Shown in pieces: positions 1 through 7,029 of a stretch of DNA of 15,139 nt. Location: positions 362-15,500 of the forward strand of contig PKYZ01000514.1 in NCBI GenBank assembly GCA_003132865.1, in the 5' to 3' direction. A program made the translations under genes and the position numbers. Source of the stretch: Bryobacterales bacterium. GTDB taxonomy: Bacteria > Acidobacteriota > Terriglobia > Bryobacterales > Bryobacteraceae. The first letter of the stretch is position 1; each line of letters starts with the position of its first letter. The notes under the pieces are model-generated. The model was given only the letters and a program-made list of their open reading frames with translations. It was not told the DNA's origin and did no database searches.

Positions 1-91
1 CGTAATAAACTATTGATTCACGCGTCAACATAGGGCGACCCAGGCGCACGCCAGCCTATCGGCGTCGCCTTCATCTAAACGGTCATTTCGA
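1..91. other. Upstream edge with nested inverted repeats
   Basis: No gene is visible in this stretch ahead of the first TolC-like gene. It contains a nested inverted repeat: GGCGAC at 34-39 pairs with GTCGCC at 64-69, and between them GGCG at 43-46 pairs with CGCC at 49-52. No T-run follows, so a classical terminator is not supported. No convincing -35/-10 pair or Shine-Dalgarno sequence precedes the ATG at 92. The promoter may therefore lie further upstream, for example ahead of efflux-pump genes outside the window. Confidence 0.35.
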
Positions 92-1993
92 ATGAAACTA
101 TTTCAAACGCCACTTCGAGTCTTTGCGGTATTCCTGGTCTGGTGCGCCTGCGCGACAGCCCAGCAGGAGATCAGCGTGCAAGCGCCCACCGGCGGATGGA
201 GCTTCATCACGGGCAACTACCGGGCCGGAAGCGTGCCGGCCATCCGGCTGCAGAATTCCTCCCGCTTCGCTTCGCTGATACGGGCGGGCAATCTTTATCT
301 GTCGTCGCGCGATGTTGTGGCGTTGGCCATCGAAAACAATATCGACGTGGAAATCCAGCGATATGGTCCGCTCCTGGCGCAGCAAGTGCTCCTGCGCGCC
401 CAAGCCGGCGGCGCGCTGCGCAGCGTGGGCCTCGGAGTGGCCACCGGACCCCAAAGCGTCAGCTTGCAAGGCGTCAGCGTGAACACGTCCGGCGGCGTCG
501 GTCTCAGCGCGGGCAACGGAGTCAGCTCCGGGGGCGGCATCGTCACACAGTTGGGGCCCCCCATTCCTGTCCTGGATCCAACCCTCCTCGGCATTGCCAG
601 TTTCGGGCATGCCACCTACCCGCAGAGCAACCTCGTGCTCACGAACACCGCCGTGCTGGTGGACACCACGCGCTTCTTCGAGGCTCAGTATGTGCAGAAC
701 TTCGAGTTCGGCCTGCAAGCTCAACTGACCTACATGAGCACACGCGTGAACTTGAATAGCCCATTCTACAGCGTGAATCCCGCTACCTCCGGCGACCTCG
801 ATTTGATTTTGACGCAGAACCTTTTGCAAGGATTCGGACGGGCGGTCAACGGCCGAAACATTCGCGTGCAGAAGAATAACGTGAAGGTGAGCGCGCTGCA
901 ATTCAAGCTGCAGATCATAGCCACCGTCTCCGCTGCGCTGAACCTCTACTGGGACCTGGTGAGTTTCGACGCGGACGTACGCGCGCGCCAGCGGGAAGTA
1001 GGCACTGCACAGCAGCTTCTGGACGACAACAAGAAGCTGGTGCAGTTCGGAACCGCGGCGCCCATCGAAATCACGCGCGCGGAGTCCCAATTGTACGCCG
1101 GCCAGCAAGATCTGGTCACTGCCCAGACCAACCTGCTGCAGCAGGAGACGATTCTGAAGAACTACTTGAGCCGCAATGGTGTCGCGGACGCGGGCTTGAC
1201 GGCTTTACATATCGTTCCGCTCGATAAGTTTGAGATTCCCGAGAAGGACGAAATCCGTCCGCTGGAAGACTTGATCCACCAGGCTCTGACCTCGCGTCCC
1301 GAGATGGAGCAAGCCCGCCTGAACCTGGCAAGTAACCAGATGAACCTGGTGGGCATCAAGAACTCTCTTAGGCCTACCTTGAATGCCTTCGCCGAAGTGA
1401 CTAACAACGGCCTGTCGGGGGACCTTACGGCCTACGGACTCGCCCAGGGTTACCCCGGTTCGCTGGTCGGCGGATATGGCAATATGCTCTCGCAGATTTT
1501 TAGCAGAGATTATCCAAACTATTCGGCGGGCATCTCGCTCAACATACCGTTGCGCAATCGCGCCGCTAAAGCGGACTATGCGACCAGTCTCCTGGAACTG
1601 CGGCAAAACGAACTGAACCTGCGCAAGAATATCAACCAGATCCGGGTAGATGTACAGAACGCCCTGGTGGGCGTCGAGCAGGCGCGCGCGCGCTACGAGG
1701 CCGCGGTGCGGTCCCGGGCACTCCAGGAACAGACGCTGGCCGGGGATCAAAAGAGGTACGCGCTGGGCGCTACGGTGTCCTTCCAGGTGGTGCAGGACCA
1801 GCGCGATCTGGCCAGCGCGCATAGCGCGGAGGTGCAGAGCATGGCGAACTACACGCATGCGCGCATCGCGTTGAACCAGGCGCTGGGCACGACCTTGGAT
1901 GTCAATGAGGTTTTGATCGATGAAGCCCTGAAAGGGCAGATCTCCCAGCCATCGGTGTTGCCCGCGGACCTGCCCAAGGAGGAGCGCCCATGA
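92..1993 (+). CDS. TolC/OEP-family outer-membrane efflux protein (first of a tandem pair)
   Basis: This protein is predicted to be the outer-membrane duct of a tripartite efflux or type I secretion system, forming a trimeric channel across outer membrane and periplasm. It has a Sec signal peptide (basic start, hydrophobic residues 10-22, likely cut ATA|QQ after residue 23). A segment at about 67-95 (LYLSSRDVVALAIENN) matches the N-terminal helix typical of TolC-like proteins. The motif NLLQGFGRAVN at about 242-252 is also typical. Two long helical, Gln/Ala/Arg-rich repeats follow (about 260-370 and 500-600), including VDVQNALVGVEQARARYEAA near 520. At 633 residues it is longer than E. coli TolC (about 490), mainly through a Gly/Ser/Val-rich insert at about 105-180. 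The ATG at 92 is chosen because it starts the signal peptide; no good Shine-Dalgarno precedes it. The substrate is not deducible, and no pump or adaptor gene lies in the window. Confidence 0.9.
   Translation: MKLFQTPLRVFAVFLVWCACATAQQEISVQAPTGGWSFITGNYRAGSVPAIRLQNSSRFASLIRAGNLYLSSRDVVALAIENNIDVEIQRYGPLLAQQVLLRAQAGGALRSVGLGVATGPQSVSLQGVSVNTSGGVGLSAGNGVSSGGGIVTQLGPPIPVLDPTLLGIASFGHATYPQSNLVLTNTAVLVDTTRFFEAQYVQNFEFGLQAQLTYMSTRVNLNSPFYSVNPATSGDLDLILTQNLLQGFGRAVNGRNIRVQKNNVKVSALQFKLQIIATVSAALNLYWDLVSFDADVRARQREVGTAQQLLDDNKKLVQFGTAAPIEITRAESQLYAGQQDLVTAQTNLLQQETILKNYLSRNGVADAGLTALHIVPLDKFEIPEKDEIRPLEDLIHQALTSRPEMEQARLNLASNQMNLVGIKNSLRPTLNAFAEVTNNGLSGDLTAYGLAQGYPGSLVGGYGNMLSQIFSRDYPNYSAGISLNIPLRNRAAKADYATSLLELRQNELNLRKNINQIRVDVQNALVGVEQARARYEAAVRSRALQEQTLAGDQKRYALGATVSFQVVQDQRDLASAHSAEVQSMANYTHARIALNQALGTTLDVNEVLIDEALKGQISQPSVLPADLPKEERP
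1976..1982 (+). promoter_or_regulatory. Strong Shine-Dalgarno (AAGGAGG) for the second TolC-like gene
   Basis: AAGGAGG lies inside the last codons of the first TolC-like gene, 7 bases before the ATG at 1990. That ATG overlaps the upstream stop (ATGA, 1990-1993). This is a textbook translational-coupling arrangement. It fixes the start of the second gene at 1990, which matters because a repeat lies just downstream and could otherwise suggest a later start. Confidence 0.8.
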
Positions 1994-3999
1994 AACGGCC
2001 AACGCCTCCTTCGCCCAGATTGGAGGGCGGGCAATTCTGCCCGCAGCCGGCTTTCAGCCGGCTCTGGCCGCCCGAAAAGGCGGCTGCGGCCAAGATTGGC
2101 CGCCCCACAATACTGGCCGTTGCGGCTATCCTGCTCTGCGCGCCCCTCGCGTGGGCGCAGCAGTCTGCCATTGCTCCCGTGGCGCCGCACGCACCCGCCA
2201 TCCTGCGTCCCTATCTGGCGCCCGAGGCGCCGCCGGTCCGCCTGGCTAATTCCCCGCGGCTGCGCGAACTCGTCCGCGCCGGCACGCTGTATCTCACCGT
2301 GCAGGACGCCATCGCTCTCGCGCTGGAAAACAACATCGACATAGAGGTGGCCCGCTACAATCCGCTCATCCTGGGATGGAACGTCACGCGCTCCGAGGCG
2401 GGTGGCGCATTGCCTGGCGTGCCCAGCAACGCCTCGCAGGCCGGAGCGGTGTCCGTCGGGCAGGGCGTCGCTGGCAGCCAGCAGGCCGCCGGCGTCACCG
2501 CACCGGGAACCAGTTCAGGCCACGTCCAGTCGACCAACGCCACCATTTCGCAAATTGGACCCATCACGCCCACGCTGGATCCCATTATTCAGGAGTCCAG
2601 CACGTTCAGCCACACCACCTCCCTGTATCCGGATGCGGAGGCGAGCGCCACTGCGACCCTGGTCGATGGGACGCGCGCGTACACGGCCAGCATCCAACAA
2701 GGGCTACTGACCGGCGGCACCGTCACCCTGACTTACACCGACCACTACTTGAATGAGAATTCACCCACCGATGTGCTGAACCCGACTTCGGCCCCGTCGC
2801 TCTCCATCTCGGCGCAACAGTACCTGCTGAACAGCGCATGCGTGGCGGTCAACGCGCGCTTCATTAATGTCGCCAAGATGAACCGGGACGCCTCGGACCT
2901 GGCCTTTCAAACCCAGGTGACCAACATCGTCTCCCAGGTGTTGAATACCTACTACGCTTTGCAGGCGGCTTATGAAGACGTGAAAGCTAAGAGAATCGCC
3001 GCGGAGACCGCCACCACATTTCTTGGGAACGTGAAGGAACAGGTGCGTATCGGATCGTTGGCGCCTTCGGAAACGATCAATGCCGAGAGTCTGGGCATTA
3101 CCGCCCAACAGGCTCTGGTGGACTCTGAGACGACCCTAAAACAGCAGGAAATACAATTGAAGAACCTGCTGAGCCGCAACGGGACCGCCGATCCGGTTCT
3201 GGCCGGCGCGCGTATCCTGCCCGTCGATCCCATCCGCATAGCCGAGCATGACGACCTCCCTCCGCTGGAGGAACTGGTCAAGCAGGCCCTTGCTAACCGC
3301 ACGGATCTGGCGAGCGAAAGGGAAAATGAAGCTGCCGCGGTAGTCAGCAATCTGGGGACTAAGAACGGAGTCCTGCCGTTCGTGGTAATCGGCGGCAGTG
3401 AGAGCCAGGCCGGCATAGCCGGAACCGGAAAGACCGTCAGCTTCAATGGCCAAACGGCGACGCCCAACCCTTACTTCGTGGGCGGCGTAGGCACGGCGCT
3501 CGGTCAGGTGCTCCGCCGCGACTTCCCCTCCGAAAGCATCTACGGAGGGTATGAAATGACGTTCCGGAACAGGCAGGCGCAAGCCGACTATGCCGTCGAC
3601 CAGTTGACTTTCCGCCAGACCCAGTTGACCACCCGCAAGGATCTCAACCAAGTGCAGGTGGATGTCCAGAACTATGTCATTGCCTTGCGGCAGGCGCGCG
3701 CCCGCTACGATGCCGCCGTCCGCAACCGGACCCTGCAGGAGCAACTGTATTCCAGTGAGCGGAGGCGGTTCGAATTGGGAGCGTCCATTCCGTACAACGT
3801 GACCCAACAGCAGCGGGACCTGATGACGGCCCAAAACTCGGAGATGGCGGCTCTGGTTGCCTACATTACCGCGCGCATCGCCCTTGACCGCACCACGGGC
3901 GCCATCCTGCCTGCCAATCACGTGTCGCTTACCGAGGCGCGCCAAGGCAAAGTCATGCGCGAATCGGTGATTAGCGAGCCGCCGCCTGGCCAGAAGTAG
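1990..3999 (+). CDS. TolC/OEP-family outer-membrane efflux protein (second of the pair)
   Basis: This is a paralogue of the preceding gene, sharing the N-terminal helix (LYLTVQDAIALALENNIDIE, about 99-118), the segment QIGPITPTLDP, and the helical hairpin VDVQNYVIALRQARARYDAA in the second repeat. It is predicted to form an outer-membrane efflux or secretion channel. The start at 1990 is set by AAGGAGG and an ATGA overlap, so the two genes are probably one operon and translationally coupled. The signal peptide is unusual. The hydrophobic core (ILAVAAILLCAPLAWA, cut after about residue 56) is preceded by some 40 residues, about 27 of them (13-39) encoded by a palindromic repeat array at 2027-2108. 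Where the first paralogue has QGFGR, this one has NSACV (281-285). The 3' end overlaps the opposing flavoprotein gene by 29 bases. The family is clear; the substrate is unknown. Confidence 0.9.
   Translation: MKRPTPPSPRLEGGQFCPQPAFSRLWPPEKAAAAKIGRPTILAVAAILLCAPLAWAQQSAIAPVAPHAPAILRPYLAPEAPPVRLANSPRLRELVRAGTLYLTVQDAIALALENNIDIEVARYNPLILGWNVTRSEAGGALPGVPSNASQAGAVSVGQGVAGSQQAAGVTAPGTSSGHVQSTNATISQIGPITPTLDPIIQESSTFSHTTSLYPDAEASATATLVDGTRAYTASIQQGLLTGGTVTLTYTDHYLNENSPTDVLNPTSAPSLSISAQQYLLNSACVAVNARFINVAKMNRDASDLAFQTQVTNIVSQVLNTYYALQAAYEDVKAKRIAAETATTFLGNVKEQVRIGSLAPSETINAESLGITAQQALVDSETTLKQQEIQLKNLLSRNGTADPVLAGARILPVDPIRIAEHDDLPPLEELVKQALANRTDLASERENEAAAVVSNLGTKNGVLPFVVIGGSESQAGIAGTGKTVSFNGQTATPNPYFVGGVGTALGQVLRRDFPSESIYGGYEMTFRNRQAQADYAVDQLTFRQTQLTTRKDLNQVQVDVQNYVIALRQARARYDAAVRNRTLQEQLYSSERRRFELGASIPYNVTQQQRDLMTAQNSEMAALVAYITARIALDRTTGAILPANHVSLTEARQGKVMRESVISEPPPGQK
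2027..2108 (+). repeat. Array of four short hairpins (REP-like) inside a signal-peptide coding region
   Basis: Four consecutive inverted repeats are visible. Hairpin A (2027-2044) has stem GCGGGCA/TGCCCGC and loop ATTC. Hairpin B (2045-2063) is AGCCGGCT twice around TTC. Hairpin C (2067-2084) has stem GCCGCC/GGCGGC. Hairpin D (2086-2103) has stem GCGGCCAA/TTGGCCGC around GA and is followed by CCCAC. Hairpins C and D plus CCCAC recur at 11550-11590 with sequence changes that keep the pairing. The architecture resembles bacterial REP/BIME elements. No transposase for such elements is in the window, so the mobilisation mechanism is unknown. Confidence 0.8.
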
Positions 4000-6652
4000 G
4001 CGTCAACCCGCTCAAAATGCCCGGATACACGTCCCGCGCGGCGTTCTTGCCGATAATCGAGATGCCGCGCCACTCCTCCGGCACGGCATCGCGCGTGGCG
4101 GCGTTGAGTTCCACCGGCCCAGCGGCTTCCCAACCCTCGATCGGCATCCGCACGTTGGCTGCGCGGGTGATCTCCTTCACTGTGGCGACGGCCGCTTCGC
4201 GATCCTTGCCGTCCGCCGAATCCAGCAGCCACACATCGTAGCCGTGCGCGAAGAGGAACTCCAGTAAGTTGGTCTCGATCGTGTCGATCGAGAAGATCAG
4301 GCTTGATATACCCGCGCCGGCCGTCAGCAGAACCGGTCCATGCGAACCACCCTCGTAGCGGATCAGCCAACGCCGCGCCCCGCCGCCGCCGGGCAACGGA
4401 TGCACCGTGGGAGCGTTGACGCGCAGCGGCCGCTTCTTGCGCTCTCCAGCCACGCCGCCATAGATGTCGTACAGATCGCCGGCTAAGGCGCGTCCGAAAC
4501 GCGCGGTAGCCTTTAGACGCGCGCCCACGTTCGCGGCATTCGATACCCGCAGGGTAGTCAACTGCCGCCGCAAGTCCTGTGGCAGGATGCGCAGGGTGCT
4601 TTTGGACAGAACGGCGCGTGCCTCGCTGTCTCCGTCATAGAGAGTCGCATGTAGGCCGGTGGCCTCTTTGGATGCCTGCAAGTAGAAAGTCTTACCCTGC
4701 CGGCTGACCAACTTCATCCGATAGGCCATTCGCCCCAGACTGAATTCGCCGCCCGCGACTTTCAACGGCTCGCTGGAGAGCGCTGGCGCCAGTGCCCGGC
4801 CGGCCACGCGCGCTTTGCGGTCCGGATTCCGCATCAGATCGTCCAGGTCGTCCGAGACAACTGTCAGATCCAGTTCCAACGCATCGCCACGCGCGGTTTC
4901 GGTGAACTGAATCCCCAGCGGCGCCGGAGTGGCCGGCTCCTTGCGGACTGGCGGGCGCGAAGGCAGCGCATAATCGATACGCCAGCCGCGGTCGCTTGCC
5001 AGCAGTGCGCAGGCCCGCTCGCCCAGCGCGGAAATCGTCAGCAGCGGACCGGCGCCCAATGAGCGGGGGATTGTCGAACCGTCGCACACGTAGAGTCCCT
5101 CGTGAACCGCCGTGCCGCTGCCGCCCGAGAAAGCCTGCCCCTTGTGGTTCACTACGCCATGCGCCGCGTCGTCGGCCATCGCGCAGCCGCCCAGCGGATG
5201 CACGGTGATCAGATCGTGATTGAAGATCCTGCTCCACACCGGGTTGATCAGGTAATTGCCGCCCAACGCGCGGGTGGCTTCAGCCAGTATCGCGTTCACT
5301 CGCTGGAAGATGGGCTGGTCGCCCACGTGGGGCCATTCGATTTGCAGGCGGTCGCTTTCGAGACGCATACTGCCGCCGCCGCCGCCCTCGTGGGTCGCCA
5401 CCAGGTAGGCCTGCGTATGGTCTGCCATGGTTTCATAGGGACCCACGGAGAGGCTCTCGACGTCGCCTTCCATCGCCAGGGCTTCTCCGAGACCTTCGCC
5501 CGTCACCTTGCCCAGAGCCGCGCCCGTCTTGGCCAGGGCTTCCGGCAGCAGATTGGCCAGCGCGCCCGGCGTGACCATCTCTTGGATCACGATGCCGTCG
5601 TCCAAATCGGGCTGCCCCCGCATGTCGATGATTCCCGTGACGCAGGGACCCACCGCCTCCATATCGCGCGGATCGCGGTGGCCGTAACCCACTCCGCGAA
5701 TCTCCTCCGCACAGCCGTAGCTGTAGCCCAGCACGTCTCCGTTGCCCGAGAAGTGCTGGCCCACCTGGCCCGAGAGGGGCAGGCCGGCGGCCTTTGAACG
5801 CAGCAGAATCTCCGTCGATCCCAGCGTGCCGGCCGCCAGCACCACGATGTCCGCTGAGACGGTCCGGACCGGCTCGTCGAAGTCCTCCCGCCCGGTTTTG
5901 AGCGTCTGGTAGTGCGCCAGCCAGCGCCCGTCTTTGCGCTCCAGGCGGCGCACGGATACTTGCGTGTAGATCTTCGCTCCGAAATTGCGCGCGTCCGGCA
6001 GGTAATTGAACAGGACCGTGTTCTTGGCGCCGTAATTGCACCCTGTCACGCAGTCGCCGCACAGCATGCAGGCATGCTGCTCGACGCCCACGTGGTTGAC
6101 GCCCTCGGTGAAGTTCACCGCGATCGGCGGGCGCGTACAAGTCTGCCCCAAATGCGCGGCGGATTGCTCCAGCGCCAGCAGTTTCGGCAATGCCGGATAC
6201 CGCGCCGGATACGCGGCCGGCCGCAGCATCTCCTCGGCGCGCCGGTAGCCTTCCTCCACGCTTCCGAAATCGTCCCGCAGCGCCTGAGGCCAGCGCGTAT
6301 CGTCGAAAACCCGCGGTTCCGGTCTCAATGCGAGGTTCCCGTTGATCAAGGACGTGCCGCCCAGGCCGCAGCCCACAAACACGTTCACATCCGGGTTGAC
6401 ATAGAAGTCGTAGAGTCCCGTGCGCGAGCCGGTGTGCCCGCTGGGAAGCTCGGCTTGCATTTCAGCCAACGCCTCCGCTTCGGTATCGGGGTATTCGCCG
6501 TTTTGAAACTCGCGGCCCCGCTCCAGGACGCAAACCTGTTGCCCGGCGCGCGCCAGCCGCGACGCGGCGATGGCGCCGCCGTAACCGGAGCCTATCACCA
6601 GAACGGTGTAGTGGTCCTTGATTTCACGAACGGGAGACGACAGACGCGGCAT
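3971..6652 (-). CDS. GMC-family FAD oxidoreductase (cholesterol-oxidase-like) with a shortened C-terminal alpha/beta-hydrolase domain
   Basis: This is predicted to be an FAD-dependent oxidase or dehydrogenase of an alcohol, sterol or similar hydrophobic substrate. The N-terminus carries the FAD-binding Rossmann motif GSGYGG at 21-26 with Glu44 ending the second strand. A cysteine cluster C195-x2-C198-x2-C201-x3-C205 precedes NYGAKNT. HPLGGC holds the candidate catalytic His485. Residues 515-550 form the closing FAD region. A beta-rich segment follows at about 580-725. The last part (about 760-893) begins like the alpha/beta-hydrolase domain fused in long members of this family (SLIFSIDTIETNLLEF, then HGYDVWLLD ending at 811). 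It reaches the family's usual C-terminal IIGKNAARDVYP motif within about 60 residues, so the centre of the hydrolase domain appears to be missing. There is no signal peptide, so it is probably cytoplasmic. An AGGA-type Shine-Dalgarno precedes the start. Substrate identity is uncertain. Confidence 0.85.
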   Translation of the reverse strand: MPRLSSPVREIKDHYTVLVIGSGYGGAIAASRLARAGQQVCVLERGREFQNGEYPDTEAEALAEMQAELPSGHTGSRTGLYDFYVNPDVNVFVGCGLGGTSLINGNLALRPEPRVFDDTRWPQALRDDFGSVEEGYRRAEEMLRPAAYPARYPALPKLLALEQSAAHLGQTCTRPPIAVNFTEGVNHVGVEQHACMLCGDCVTGCNYGAKNTVLFNYLPDARNFGAKIYTQVSVRRLERKDGRWLAHYQTLKTGREDFDEPVRTVSADIVVLAAGTLGSTEILLRSKAAGLPLSGQVGQHFSGNGDVLGYSYGCAEEIRGVGYGHRDPRDMEAVGPCVTGIIDMRGQPDLDDGIVIQEMVTPGALANLLPEALAKTGAALGKVTGEGLGEALAMEGDVESLSVGPYETMADHTQAYLVATHEGGGGGSMRLESDRLQIEWPHVGDQPIFQRVNAILAEATRALGGNYLINPVWSRIFNHDLITVHPLGGCAMADDAAHGVVNHKGQAFSGGSGTAVHEGLYVCDGSTIPRSLGAGPLLTISALGERACALLASDRGWRIDYALPSRPPVRKEPATPAPLGIQFTETARGDALELDLTVVSDDLDDLMRNPDRKARVAGRALAPALSSEPLKVAGGEFSLGRMAYRMKLVSRQGKTFYLQASKEATGLHATLYDGDSEARAVLSKSTLRILPQDLRRQLTTLRVSNAANVGARLKATARFGRALAGDLYDIYGGVAGERKKRPLRVNAPTVHPLPGGGGARRWLIRYEGGSHGPVLLTAGAGISSLIFSIDTIETNLLEFLFAHGYDVWLLDSADGKDREAAVATVKEITRAANVRMPIEGWEAAGPVELNAATRDAVPEEWRGISIIGKNAARDVYPGILSGLTPTSGQAAAR

Positions 6653-6691
6653 TTCTGCTTCCTAACTCTTGGCGGTTTGGGTCCACACCAG

Positions 6692-6719
6692 ATAGTAGCA
6701 GACCGGCGGTCCTCTCCAA
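6692..6719 (-). promoter_or_regulatory. Candidate minus-strand promoter for the flavoprotein gene
   Basis: Read on the minus strand, TTGGAG (6714-6719) and TACTAT (6692-6697) are separated by 16 bases. They lie about 40 bases before the flavoprotein start codon at 6652. The -35 match is only partial, so this is a weak call from position and similarity alone. Confidence 0.25.
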
Positions 6720-6737
6720 TGGCCCGCCGCGGGACCC

Positions 6738-6779
6738 GTGGGGCGGTCCCCCTGGACCGCTGCGGACGCCCTCGTCCGC
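6738..6779 (-). repeat. Twin hairpin repeat with CCCT loops, bordered by GTGGGG
   Basis: Two perfect 7-base stems lie side by side: GCGGTCC/GGACCGC at 6743-6760 and GCGGACG/CGTCCGC at 6762-6779. Each encloses the loop CCCT, and one base separates them. On the minus strand the order is hairpin, hairpin, then CCCCAC. This is the same architecture as the repeats at 2067-2108 and 11550-11590, which also end in CCCAC, although the stem sequences differ. It looks like a related but distinct family of the same kind of extragenic palindromic element. Confidence 0.65.
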
Positions 6780-6967
6780 TCGCCCGTGTGGGATTTCCAG
6801 CCCTGACTCGCGACCATAATTCTGGAAGAATCCTGACGGGGTGTGCGTCAAATCCGCAAAGGCCGTGCAATCCCGAAATCCGGACTGAACTTCAGGACGG
6901 ACTATGGGATCGCATAGCTGGAACTTCAAAGGCCCTGTTTTTGCATTGTCTTAGGCACGCAAACCGT

Positions 6968-6984
6968 TTGGTTGACGAATTGCT
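6968..6984 (+). promoter_or_regulatory. Candidate sigma-54-type (-24/-12) promoter for the receptor gene
   Basis: TTGG at 6968-6971 and TTGCT at 6980-6984 place the GG and GC dinucleotides exactly 10 bases apart, the strict spacing of RpoN promoters. The site is 45 bases before the start codon at 7030. The CAC normally following TGG is replaced by TTG, so the match is incomplete. The overlapping TTGACG (6972-6977) could instead be a sigma-70 -35 box, but no good -10 sequence sits at the right distance. Confidence 0.3.
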
Positions 6985-7029
6985 AGACTAGACGTTTTTC
7001 CGCAATCTAGAGATCCACGAGGGGGAGAC

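Larger units (their letters stand above)
6653..7029. other. Divergent intergenic spacer (377 bases)
   Basis: This spacer separates the minus-strand flavoprotein gene from the plus-strand receptor gene. I see no convincing coding sequence. From left to right it holds a weak minus-strand promoter candidate (6692-6719), a pair of perfect hairpins with CCCT loops (6738-6779), an otherwise unremarkable stretch (about 6790-6960), a candidate sigma-54-type promoter (6968-6984), and a purine-rich ribosome-binding site (7019-7027). Confidence 0.6.

Noticed and set aside
98..1108. Long minus-strand open frame opposite the first TolC-like gene
   Set aside because: It lies opposite a well-supported gene, has low-complexity His/Arg/Ala-rich composition and no domain. 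It is a shadow typical of high-GC DNA.
5912..6991. Plus-strand open frame running through the start of the flavoprotein gene and the spacer
   Set aside because: It overlaps the conserved FAD-binding region on the other strand, has no domain, and ends in the receptor's promoter region.
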